Below are positions 9,215 to 16,460 of a DNA stretch of 64,000 nucleotides, one piece after another. The stretch's first letter is position 1, and the number at the start of each line of letters is the position of its first letter. Under the pieces are notes generated by a model. The model did not search any database. It saw only the letters and a program-made list of their open reading frames with translations, and was not told the DNA's origin. Position numbers and translations under genes: made by a program. Source of the stretch: Thalassobius vesicularis (GTDB taxonomy: Bacteria > Pseudomonadota > Alphaproteobacteria > Rhodobacterales > Rhodobacteraceae); the NCBI RefSeq assembly GCF_004799325.1, contig NZ_SSMD01000001.1, forward strand, positions 124,001 to 188,000, read 5' to 3'.

Positions 9215-9749
9215 GCGGGGCGGTGCAAAATTCTTTCGAAGAATTTTGCCCGGAAAATTTGAAATTTTCCGGGCCTGCGGCGCGAGTATTTGGATCAGAA
9301 AGAAACCAGGGGCAGAGTTTGGCCAGCAGGCCGCGGGCGGCATCCTCGATCAGGTCGAGCGTGCCGTCGAAATCCCGCGTGTAATAGGGATCGGGGACCG
9401 AGGTGGCGGTTTGCTGGGTGGCGAACTCGGCAAACAGGCGCAGGGGCGTGGTGTTGCCGGTGGGGCGGATCGCCTCGAGATCGGCGAGGTTGGTTTCATC
9501 CATCGCCAGGATCAGGTCGAACACGGCGAAATCGGCGGGGATAACCTGACGGGCGCGCAAGGTGGACAGGTCGTAGCCGCGCGCGTGGGCCGCCTGTTGC
9601 ATCGGGGGATAGGGCGCTTCGCCGACATGCCAGGAGGACGTGCCGGCGCTGTCGAGCGCCAGATGCGGGGCCAGCTGGCGCAGTACGCCCTCGGCCGCAG
9701 GCGAGCGGCAGATGTTTCCCAGGCAGACAAGCAGGATACGGGTGGTCAT
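9117..9749 (-). CDS. Low-molecular-weight protein-tyrosine phosphatase with an abnormal C-terminal extension
   Basis: A cytoplasmic Cys-based phosphatase acting on phosphotyrosine proteins. The P-loop CLGNICRSP gives Cys9 and Arg15, and the general acid is Asp120 in the DPYY motif. The family normally ends near residue 145-155. Here the catalytic domain finishes at about residue 145 (GLLAKL, near 9315) and the frame continues for 65 more residues. These are encoded first by intergenic repeat copy 1 and then by the antisense of the ilvE 3' end. The tail is low in hydrophobic core residues and looks accidental. The likeliest explanation is loss of the original stop by insertion of, or mutation into, the repeat. 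The start at 9749 follows GGAGG. Confidence 0.88.
   Translation of the reverse strand: MTTRILLVCLGNICRSPAAEGVLRQLAPHLALDSAGTSSWHVGEAPYPPMQQAAHARGYDLSTLRARQVIPADFAVFDLILAMDETNLADLEAIRPTGNTTPLRLFAEFATQQTATSVPDPYYTRDFDGTLDLIEDAARGLLAKLCPWFLSDPNTRAAGPENFKFSGQNSSKEFCTAPLSPSAPNPNTARASVSSPAPPHSACRRTRSLA
9225..9305. repeat. Intergenic repeat copy 1: double hairpin plus GAGTATTT...AGAAAGAA tail
   Basis: Two hairpins stand side by side. The first pairs GCAAAATTCTT (9225-9235) with AAGAATTTTGC (9239-9249) around TCG. The second pairs CCCGGAAAATTT (9249-9260) with AAATTTTCCGGG (9262-9273). They are followed by GAGTATTT, GGAT and CAGAAAGAA at 9284-9304. The hairpins lie just after the ilvE stop and could terminate both converging genes. 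The same double-hairpin design recurs at 47707-47753, and the tail recurs at 11648, 11729, 22404 and 30063. Confidence 0.8.
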
Positions 9750-9835
9750 CGGGGCCTCCTTCTGGTTTTGATGCTAGTGCAAGCGGGACCGCCGGTGAAA
9801 GAGGTTTCTGCACTGCCAAAACGTCGGAGGACGCC

Positions 9836-10537
9836 ATGGACAAGATCGTGATTCTGACCGGGGCCGGAATTTCGGCAGAGAGCGGACTGGGGACGTTCCG
9901 CGACGAGGGGGGCCTGTGGGCCCGCCACCGGATCGAGGATGTCGCCACCCCCGAGGGGTTCGCGCGCAACCCCGCGCTGGTGCACGAGTTCTACAACGCG
10001 CGCCGCGTGCAGGCCGCGCAGGCTAGGCCCAATGCCGCGCATGAGGCGCTGTCCCGGCTGGAGCGCGACTACGGTGGCGAGGTGCTGATCGTCACGCAGA
10101 ACGTGGACGGCCTGCACGAGGCCGCAGGATCACGCAACGTCCTGCATATGCACGGCATTCTGTCGGGGGCCCTGTGTGCCGCATGTGACCACCGCTGGCC
10201 CGCGCCCGACCACATGGCCCCCGGCCAGCAATGCCCCGTCTGCGGGGCGCCTGCTGGGCGACCTGACATCGTCTGGTTCGGCGAAATGCCCTATTACATG
10301 GACCGGATCTGGGACGAGCTGCGCAGCGCGGATGTCTTTGCCGCGATCGGCACCTCGGGCAACGTCTACCCGGCAGCGGCCTTCGTGCAGGATGCCGACC
10401 GCGCCGGCGCCCATACGGTCGAGCTGAACCTGGAACCCTCGGCCGTTGTCTCGGACTTCGCCGAAACCCATTTCGGCCCCGCGACACGGATCGTCCCTGA
10501 CTGGGTCGACACCCTGCTGCGCCGTCTGGGCATGTGA
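9836..10537 (+). CDS. cobB: NAD-dependent protein deacylase (sirtuin, class III)
   Basis: A sirtuin that removes acyl groups from lysines using NAD+. The 233-residue protein starts with GAGISAESGLGTFRD (NAD binding), continues with TQNVDGLHEAAGS, and has the catalytic histidine in HMHG (His106). A zinc module is formed by Cys114, Cys117, Cys133 and Cys136. The YNAR motif (Tyr53 and Arg56) matches the Tyr/Arg pair that recognises succinyl- and other acidic acyl-lysines in E. coli CobB and SIRT5, so desuccinylase activity is plausible. Its GGAGG Shine-Dalgarno at 9826-9830 sets the start. It is divergent from the phosphatase gene and ends in a hairpin at 10539. Confidence 0.95.
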   Translation: MDKIVILTGAGISAESGLGTFRDEGGLWARHRIEDVATPEGFARNPALVHEFYNARRVQAAQARPNAAHEALSRLERDYGGEVLIVTQNVDGLHEAAGSRNVLHMHGILSGALCAACDHRWPAPDHMAPGQQCPVCGAPAGRPDIVWFGEMPYYMDRIWDELRSADVFAAIGTSGNVYPAAAFVQDADRAGAHTVELNLEPSAVVSDFAETHFGPATRIVPDWVDTLLRRLGM

Positions 10538-10538
10538 C

Positions 10539-10564
10539 AAAGCCGGCCCCGCGGGACCGGCTTT
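10539..10564 (+). terminator. Terminator hairpin after cobB
   Basis: AAAGCCGG (10539-10546) pairs with CCGGCTTT (10557-10564) around a CCCGCGGG-containing centre, directly after the cobB stop. The flanking A and T runs make it potentially bidirectional. Confidence 0.65.
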
Positions 10565-10616
10565 ACGCTGCGACGACGGCGGCACCGCCGCCCGAGGATG
10601 AGCGTTCCCCCCTCGA

Positions 10617-11135
10617 TCAGTTTGACATCTTCTTCATCTGGCCGTTGCCCATCTGCATGTTGCCATGCTTCATTTGGCCCTGCATGGCCTGATCGGGCTT
10701 GCGGTTCAGGTCAACGGGCACATCAACCTCGACAGCCCCGGCCTTCTCGAATTGCAGGGTGACATGCACCATGTCGCCATCGGCCAACTGACGGTTCAGG
10801 CCCAGGAACATCACGTGATGCCCGCCGCGAACCATCATGATCTTGCCGTCTTTCGGCAGGTCGAACCCTTCCGCAACGTGGATCATCCGCATCACGCCAT
10901 TGGCGTCTTCCTTGTGGGTGTGCAGCTCGGTCTTTTCGGCCACATCCGAGGTCGCGCCGACCAGATGGTCGTCCTGACCCGTGTGATTCTCGATCACCAT
11001 GAAAGCGGCGCCCGAGTTCGACATCATCGCCGACACGCGCGCATAAGGCTCGACCACCATGATGCCATCGGCAAATGCAGGCAGGGCCAGAGAAATAGCA
11101 GCAGTCGCCGCCAGCAAAGTGGATTTGATCGACAT
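10617..11135 (-). CDS. Periplasmic copper chaperone PCu(A)C family
   Basis: PCuAC proteins bind Cu(I) in the periplasm and deliver it to the CuA site of cytochrome c oxidase. Starting at 11135, the 172-residue precursor has a signal peptide (SIKSTLLAATAAISLALP, then AFA). The copper site follows the family pattern H...M...H.M: histidines in LHTHKED, methionines in MRMIH, and the GGHHVMFLGL end motif. The C-terminal tail from residue 150 on is unusually rich in Met, His and Gln (MQGQMKHGNMQMGNGQMKK) and could offer extra copper ligands. A DUF2946-like gene lies 66 bases upstream on the same strand, consistent with a copper-handling operon. Confidence 0.92.
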   Translation of the reverse strand: MSIKSTLLAATAAISLALPAFADGIMVVEPYARVSAMMSNSGAAFMVIENHTGQDDHLVGATSDVAEKTELHTHKEDANGVMRMIHVAEGFDLPKDGKIMMVRGGHHVMFLGLNRQLADGDMVHVTLQFEKAGAVEVDVPVDLNRKPDQAMQGQMKHGNMQMGNGQMKKMSN

Positions 11136-11201
11136 TCTTGTCTGTCCTTTGGTCTGTATCTGAAACAGGGCACGCAGCACCGCGCCGCGACCCGGATGGG
11201 T

Positions 11202-11552
11202 TCAGACGACCAGAGGAGGCCCCCGCGCCCGGGCGGGGACAGGCTGTCCGGCATCGTCATGGCGACCAACGTCGATGCGCAGGGCGGTCACACGACCCAG
11301 GGGACGCATGATCTGGGGCGGTTCCTCGCCCAACGCCGCAAACAGCGTCAGCGCGCAATCCGGACAAATATGGGGTTTCCCCACCGGCTGGCCTTTTTCA
11401 TCAACCAGTACGGAGATGGGACCAGTACCCGTACATAGGACGATCTGGCCAGAGGCAGACGGAATACCCCGCGCAACGGCCATCGACTGGCCCGTCAGGG
11501 CCAGCATAAGGGCGAGGGAAATGCCCAGATATGTGCGCAGAAGTTTCGTCAT
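11202..11552 (-). CDS. DUF2946-like secreted protein, copper-linked
   Basis: The start at 11552 gives 116 residues with a signal sequence (LLRTYLGISLALMLALTG). The mature part has the core ASGQIVLCTGTGPISV, then DEKGQP, and PHICPDCAL. The three cysteines and this layout resemble the DUF2946 family of small proteins usually found beside copper chaperones or TonB-type copper receptors. The role is not established; metal binding through CPDC is likely. It is immediately upstream of the PCuAC gene in the same direction, so co-transcription is expected. Confidence 0.75.
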   Translation of the reverse strand: MTKLLRTYLGISLALMLALTGQSMAVARGIPSASGQIVLCTGTGPISVLVDEKGQPVGKPHICPDCALTLFAALGEEPPQIMRPLGRVTALRIDVGRHDDAGQPVPARARGPPLVV

Positions 11553-11647
11553 GCCACGATCAGATATATGCCTGATGCGGAATATTGGAAAGCGACAAAA
11601 CCGCCCAACCCCCACTGTCCGGCCTGCAGGCACGTCCGTCGGAAATT

Positions 11648-11750
11648 GAGTATTTAGATCAGAAAGAAGCAAGGAGTGCCGTCCTTATCCGAACCGCGCG
11701 CGGGCAAAGAAAAGGGGGCGCCTTTCGGCTTCTTTCTGAAAGAAATACTC
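11648..11750. repeat. Intergenic repeat copies 2 and 3, an inverted pair
   Basis: GAGTATTT-AGAT-CAGAAAGAAG at 11648-11669 is followed by its inverted relative, CTTCTTTCTG-AA-AGAAATACTC, at 11729-11750. About 59 bases with a purine-rich run (AAAGAAAAGGGGGC) lie between. The pair sits in the 294-base gap between the DUF2946-like gene and rpmB. No coding potential was seen here. Confidence 0.7.
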
Positions 11751-11786
11751 AAATCCGCCCCCTTTCGCCGATGCAATGCTGGCGGA

Positions 11787-11822
11787 GAAAAGCAAACAGC
11801 CCCGCCGGGTAAGGCAGGGCTG
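11787..11822 (-). terminator. Intrinsic terminator of rpmB
   Basis: Read on the minus strand, CAGCCCTGCC pairs with GGCGGGGCTG (plus-strand 11797-11822) with one G-U pair. It is followed by TTTGCTTTTC, 25 bases after the rpmB stop. This is a typical Rho-independent terminator. Confidence 0.85.
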
Positions 11823-11846
11823 CTAAACCTTGGAAAGGTGCGAGAC

Positions 11847-12134
11847 TTAGGCCGAAGCCTGAGCTTTCGCGATCTCTTTCTTGATTTTCAGAGCGTTGTC
11901 CGACAGTTCGGTGTCCTTGGCTTTGGCCAGGAACGCGTCCAGACCGCCGCGGTGGTCGACCGAGCGCAGAGCCGCGGCCGAGATGCGCAGCTTGACGCCG
12001 CGACCCAGGGTCTCGGATTGCAGGGTCACGTCGTTCAGGTTCGGAAGGAACCGGCGACGGGTCTTGTTGTTTGCGTGGCTGACATTGTTGCCAGTCATCG
12101 GGCCTTTACCGGTCAGTTCGCAGCGGCGCGACAT
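11847..12134 (-). CDS. rpmB: 50S ribosomal protein L28
   Basis: A 95-residue structural component of the large ribosomal subunit. The start at 12134 gives [12 protein letters not shown], the standard L28 N-terminus; the frame runs open for another 40 codons upstream but that part is leader. The conserved block [18 protein letters not shown] is present, followed by the alphaproteobacterial extension ending in [11 protein letters not shown]. It is monocistronic, with its own promoter (12226-12254) and a terminator (11787-11822). Confidence 0.98.
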   Translation of the reverse strand: MSRRCELTGKGPMTGNNVSHANNKTRRRFLPNLNDVTLQSETLGRGVKLRISAAALRSVDHRGGLDAFLAKAKDTELSDNALKIKKEIAKAQASA

Positions 12135-12225
12135 GGGTCTATCCTCATCTCGATCAGCGGGGCGCATCTGACCCCTACAACATAAATGGACGCCGCACAG
12201 GCAGCGCCCCGAATTCCGTTCGGCG

Positions 12226-12254
12226 TCATTAGGCGGAATCATTTGGCGCGTCAA
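12226..12254 (-). promoter_or_regulatory. Sigma-70-type promoter of rpmB
   Basis: On the minus strand, TTGACG (12249-12254) is separated by exactly 17 bases from TAATGA (12226-12231). The -35 is strong and the -10 weak, as is common for ribosomal-protein promoters in Rhodobacterales. A leader of about 85 bases would result. Confidence 0.6.
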
Positions 12255-12276
12255 GGGGGGTCTGGCCGGATTCCCG

Positions 12277-13257
12277 TCAGCCTTGCTGCATCAGCGCCAG
12301 AATCTCGGCGGCGGCTGCGGTGGGCGTGGTTTGACCCGAGGCGACCTGTGCACCGAGGTGGGTCATCATGCCTTTGACGGGTTCGCGTTCCAGCCGGGCC
12401 AGCAGGCCTTGGCGCACTTCTTGCCCGAACCAGTATTCCGCCTGCGCTGCGCGGCGGCCGGTGAAATGGCCGTTGTCGCGGCGCCAGTCGGTCAGGGTGG
12501 TCATTTCTTCCCACGCCTTGGCAAGGCCGTTTTCTTCGAGCGCCGAGACGGTCATCGCCTTGGGGAATTCTGCCGGATCCTGCGGGCGTTTGCGCAGCAG
12601 GCGCAGGGCGCCGGCGTAGTCGGCGCAGGTGCGCATGGCGGCGGGTTTCAGGTCTCCGTCCGCTTTGTTCACAAGGATGATGTCGGCCATTTCCATGATG
12701 CCGCGTTTGACGCCTTGCAGCTCATCCCCGCCCGCCGGGGCCAAGAGCAGGATGAACAGGTCGGACATTTCCGCGACCACGGTTTCGGACTGGCCGACGC
12801 CCACGGTTTCGATCAGCACCACGTCAAAGCCTGCGGCCTCGCACAGGGCCACGGCCTCGCGGGTGCGGCGGGCGACGCCGCCGAGGTGGGATTGCGAGGG
12901 GGACGGGCGGATGAAGGCGTTCGGGTCGCGGCTGAGGCGCTCCATCCGGGTTTTGTCGCCCAGGATCGAGCCACCGGAGCGAGCCGAGGACGGGTCCACC
13001 GCCAGAACGGCGACCTTCAGCCCCTGCCCGGTCAGCATCATGCCGAAGCTCTCGATAAAGGTGGATTTGCCGACGCCGGGGGTGCCGGACAGGCCGATGC
13101 GGATGGCCTGACGGTCGGACTTGCGGGCCAGTGCCTCGATCAGGTCAGCGGCCTGTTCGCGGTGGTCGGCGCGGCTGCTTTCGACCAGGGTGATGGCCCG
13201 GGCCAGAGAGCGGCGGTCGCCCGCGATGATCTTGTCACTGAGCTGTTCAATATCCAT
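12277..13257 (-). CDS. meaB: Methylmalonyl-CoA mutase-associated GTPase MeaB (ArgK family)
   Basis: MeaB is a G-protein chaperone that protects and reloads adenosylcobalamin-dependent methylmalonyl-CoA mutase. The 326-residue protein has the P-loop GTPGVGKST at residues 58-66, the Mg-binding DPSS motif in [20 protein letters not shown], the switch segment [11 protein letters not shown], and NKADGD for guanine recognition. The length is normal. It is divergent from hrpB. Methylmalonyl-CoA epimerase is encoded 20 kb away in this window, supporting an active propionyl/methylmalonyl-CoA route. Confidence 0.96.
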   Translation of the reverse strand: MDIEQLSDKIIAGDRRSLARAITLVESSRADHREQAADLIEALARKSDRQAIRIGLSGTPGVGKSTFIESFGMMLTGQGLKVAVLAVDPSSARSGGSILGDKTRMERLSRDPNAFIRPSPSQSHLGGVARRTREAVALCEAAGFDVVLIETVGVGQSETVVAEMSDLFILLLAPAGGDELQGVKRGIMEMADIILVNKADGDLKPAAMRTCADYAGALRLLRKRPQDPAEFPKAMTVSALEENGLAKAWEEMTTLTDWRRDNGHFTGRRAAQAEYWFGQEVRQGLLARLEREPVKGMMTHLGAQVASGQTTPTAAAAEILALMQQG

Positions 13258-13361
13258 GGCACCGTCCCGTTTTTACGGGGGTCTACATGCCCCGCGCGGG
13301 GGCGATTTGTCCAGAGGCGATGGGCCTTGCCGCGATCCGTCGCATCCCCGATAAGCGGGGG

Positions 13362-15815
13362 ATGAAGACCGATCTGCCCATTCATGATGCCCTTGACCCG
13401 TTGCTGGCCGCGTTGCGCGCGGGCGGTCGGGCGGTGTTGCAGGCGCCCCCCGGCGCGGGGAAAACCACGGTGGTGCCGCTGGCGCTGCTGGAGGTGGGGC
13501 TGGTCAAAGGCACGATCCTGATGTTGGAACCGCGCCGTCTGGCAGCGCGGGCCGCCGCCGAACGGATGGCCGAGACGCTGGGGGAACGCGCGGGCGAAAC
13601 CGTGGGCTACCGCGTGCGCGGCGAGGCGAAGGTTTCGGGCAAGACCCGGATCGAGGTGGTGACCGAGGGGATTTTGACCCGGCGCATCCAGTCCGATCCA
13701 GAGCTGGCGGGCGTCGGCGCGGTGCTGTTTGACGAATTCCACGAACGCTCGCTTAACGCCGATCTGGGGTTGGCGCTGTGTCTGGAGGTGGCGGGCGCGC
13801 TGCGCGATGACCTGATGCTGATGGCGATGTCGGCGACGCTGGATGCCGGGCCGGTGGCGGCGCTGATGGGCGATGTGCCGGTGATCACGTCCGAGGGGCG
13901 CAGTTTCCCGGTCCAGATGCGGCATCTGGAGCGGCCCTTGGATAAGGGTGCGCGGCTGGAGGCGGCCTGTGCCGATCTGGTGGCGCGGGCGGTGTCCGAG
14001 ACCGAGGGGGGCGTGCTGGTGTTTCTGCCCGGCGAGGGGGAAATCCGGCGGGTCGAGGGGCTGCTGAAGGGGCGTTTGCCCGGTGATTGCGCGGTGCGGC
14101 CGCTGTTCGGGGCGATGGAGTTTGCGGCGCAACGCGCGGCGATCCAGCCGGCGGCGCAGGGGCGCAAGGTGGTGCTGGCGACCTCGATCGCGGAAACCTC
14201 GCTGACCATTCAGGATGTGCGCGTGGTCGTGGATGCGGGGCGCGCGCGGCGGGCGCGGTTCGATCCGGGTTCAGGCATGGCGCGGCTGGTGACGGAACGC
14301 GTGACCAAGGCCGAGGCCGAGCAACGCGCAGGCCGCGCGGGGCGGGTCGCGCCGGGCGTGTGCTATCGGATGTGGACGAAGGGCGAAGAGGGCGGCCTGG
14401 CCCCCTACCCGCCTGCCGAGATTGAAGCCGCCGATCTGGCCGGGCTGGCGTTGGAGCTGGCGGTGTGGGGCGCGGCCCCGAGCGATCTGCCGCTGCTGAC
14501 CCAGCCCAATGCGGGCTCTTACGCCGAGGCGGTGGCGCTGCTGCACATGCTGGGCGCCGTGGATGCGGCGGGCCGGGTGACGGATCACGGCAAGACGCTG
14601 GCCAAGCTGCCGCTGCATCCTCGTCTGGCGCATATGCTGGCCGTGGCCGGCGATCAGGCGGCGGAGCTGGCCGCGCTGCTGGCGGAACGCGATCCGCTGC
14701 CGTTTGCCGCCCCGGTCGATCTGGCGCTGCGGCTAGAGGCGATCCGCGATCCGCGCAGCTTTGCCGAACGCCGCCCGTGGCAGGCCAATCGCGGCGTCAT
14801 CGAACGGATCAAGGCCGAGGCGAAACGCCTGCGCAGCGCCGCAAGGCGCGATGCGCAGCAGGCGATGAGCGCCGCCGAGATGGCGGCCTTGGCCTATCCC
14901 GACCGGGTCGGGCTGCGGCGCAAGGGCGATCAGGCGCGGTTCGTGTTGTCTGGCGGCAAGGGCGCAGTGCTGGACGATCACGACCCGCTGGCGAATGCGC
15001 GGCTGATCGTGGTCACCGATACAGACGGCAACCCGCGCGAGGCGAAGATCCGGCAGGCGGTGCAGATCAGCGAGGCCGAGCTGCGCGGGCTGTTTGCCGA
15101 TCAGATCGACTGGCGGGACGTCTGCGAATGGTCGAAACGCGACCGGCGCGTGGTGGCGCGGCGGCAAGAGATGTTCGGCGCGGTGACGCTGGATGACCGG
15201 GTGTGGAAGGATGCGCCCTCGGACGCGGTGGCGCTGGCGATGCTGGACGGGGTGCGCGATCTGGGGATCGTGCTGTCGGACGCCGCAGCGCGCTTCGTGG
15301 CGCGGGTGGAACTGGTGCGCACCTCGGGCGAGGAGCTGCCCGAGATGACCTTGCCCACCCTGATGGACGGCCTGCACGATTGGTTGCTGCCGCATCTGCG
15401 CGGGGTGAAATCGGCCGAGGACTGGAAGCGGTTCGATCTGCTGCCCGCGCTGCGGGGGATGCTGGACTGGGGGCAGATGCAGACCCTGGACCGGGCGGCA
15501 CCGGCGCATTTCACCACGCCCTTGGGGCGGCAGATCCCGATTGATTACAGCGGCGAGGCCCCCGAAATCAGCCTGCGCCTGCAAGAGATGTTCGGCCAGA
15601 CCAGCCATCCGATGGTGGCGCGGCGGCCATTGCGGGTGACCTTGCTGTCGCCTGCGGGGCGGCCGGTGCAGACGACGATGGATATTCCCGGCTTCTGGGC
15701 GACGTCGTACACGGATGTGCGCAAGGACATGCGCGGGCGCTATCCGAAACACCCTTGGCCCGAGGACCCCACTCAGGCCGATCCGACGCTAAGGGCGAAA
15801 CCGCGCGGCACCTGA
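13362..15815 (+). CDS. hrpB: ATP-dependent RNA helicase HrpB
   Basis: A DEAH-type helicase of 817 residues if started at the ATG at 13362 (MKTDLPIHDALDP), which is favoured because the N-terminus then matches the family; the frame is open 25 codons further up. Walker A is APPGAGKTT (28-36), motif II is DEFH (124-127) and motif III is SATLD. Motif V/VI residues lie in ATSIAETSLTI and EQRAGRAGRV. The HrpB C-terminal domain ends in the characteristic TSYTDVRKDMRGRYPKHPWPEDP. Its cellular substrate is poorly defined, with roles suggested in mRNA processing or ribosome maturation. It shares a 104-base divergent region with meaB. Confidence 0.95.
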   Translation: MKTDLPIHDALDPLLAALRAGGRAVLQAPPGAGKTTVVPLALLEVGLVKGTILMLEPRRLAARAAAERMAETLGERAGETVGYRVRGEAKVSGKTRIEVVTEGILTRRIQSDPELAGVGAVLFDEFHERSLNADLGLALCLEVAGALRDDLMLMAMSATLDAGPVAALMGDVPVITSEGRSFPVQMRHLERPLDKGARLEAACADLVARAVSETEGGVLVFLPGEGEIRRVEGLLKGRLPGDCAVRPLFGAMEFAAQRAAIQPAAQGRKVVLATSIAETSLTIQDVRVVVDAGRARRARFDPGSGMARLVTERVTKAEAEQRAGRAGRVAPGVCYRMWTKGEEGGLAPYPPAEIEAADLAGLALELAVWGAAPSDLPLLTQPNAGSYAEAVALLHMLGAVDAAGRVTDHGKTLAKLPLHPRLAHMLAVAGDQAAELAALLAERDPLPFAAPVDLALRLEAIRDPRSFAERRPWQANRGVIERIKAEAKRLRSAARRDAQQAMSAAEMAALAYPDRVGLRRKGDQARFVLSGGKGAVLDDHDPLANARLIVVTDTDGNPREAKIRQAVQISEAELRGLFADQIDWRDVCEWSKRDRRVVARRQEMFGAVTLDDRVWKDAPSDAVALAMLDGVRDLGIVLSDAAARFVARVELVRTSGEELPEMTLPTLMDGLHDWLLPHLRGVKSAEDWKRFDLLPALRGMLDWGQMQTLDRAAPAHFTTPLGRQIPIDYSGEAPEISLRLQEMFGQTSHPMVARRPLRVTLLSPAGRPVQTTMDIPGFWATSYTDVRKDMRGRYPKHPWPEDPTQADPTLRAKPRGT

Positions 15816-15848
15816 CACGCGACGCGAGACCCTTTGCAAAACCGTTAC

Positions 15849-15866
15849 AAAACGTATATACGTTTT
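15849..15866. promoter_or_regulatory. Perfect 18-bp AT-rich palindrome upstream of the Nudix gene
   Basis: AAAACGTATATACGTTTT is self-complementary over all 18 bases and lies 49 bases before the Nudix start. It overlaps a TATATA that could serve as a -10 (TTGCAA lies 15 bases upstream of it), so a dimeric regulator could block or activate this promoter. The binding protein is unknown. Confidence 0.5.
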
Positions 15867-15914
15867 TGACGCGCCGGATAACCGGCCACCCAACGGACCC
15901 CGAGCAGACCGCCC

Positions 15915-16373
15915 ATGAACGAAGGCCTGAAAAAGGCATGGACCGCGATGGTTCAGCCGCTGATCACGCGCCCGCGCCTGTTGCAGGTGGCGGCCCTGTG
16001 CGTGCGCGGCAAGGGACGGGACCAGCGAGTGCTGATGATCACTTCGCGCGGGACGGGGCGCTGGATCATCCCCAAGGGCTGGCCGATGGACGGCAAACCC
16101 AACCACGAGGCCGCCCTGACCGAAGCATGGGAAGAGGCCGGCGTCCGCAAGGCCGATGTCGACCCCATGCCGATCGGATCCTACACCTATGACAAGATCA
16201 TGGGGGGCGGCGTGCCGATCCCGGTGGAGGTGCATGTCTACCTGGTGCAGGTCGAAAAGGTGATGGACGACTACCCCGAAGCCCGCCAGCGCAAGCGCAA
16301 ATGGATGGCGCCGGGCCGGGCCGCTGATCAGGTGGCCGAACCGGGTCTGAAGGCCATCCTGCGACACTTGTAA
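15915..16373 (+). CDS. Nudix hydrolase
   Basis: A 152-residue hydrolase of nucleoside-diphosphate-X compounds. The Nudix helix region reads IIPKGWPMDG and then HEAALTEAWEEAGV. The EExG core that binds Mg is intact, but the canonical first Glu and the Arg of REUXEE are replaced by Lys and Thr. The PKGW-start and EAWEEAG core resemble the diadenosine/diphosphoinositol polyphosphate hydrolase branch. The C-terminal half contains YLVQVEKVMDDYPEARQRKRKW, typical of that branch. Substrate is not predictable. It lies between hrpB and the phosphate transporter gene. Confidence 0.88.
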   Translation: MNEGLKKAWTAMVQPLITRPRLLQVAALCVRGKGRDQRVLMITSRGTGRWIIPKGWPMDGKPNHEAALTEAWEEAGVRKADVDPMPIGSYTYDKIMGGGVPIPVEVHVYLVQVEKVMDDYPEARQRKRKWMAPGRAADQVAEPGLKAILRHL

Positions 16374-16460
16374 CGGTTTCACGACTGTTTTGTGACAATT
16401 TCCTTGATTCATGCGGGCACCCCCTCTAGGGCCGGTGCCCAAAGAACGAGGGGATCAAAC

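Noticed and set aside
16370-16400. Possible Pho box before the PiT transporter gene
   Set aside because: CTGTTTTGTGACA-like sequence shows only partial similarity to CTGTCAT repeats, without the 11-base periodicity.
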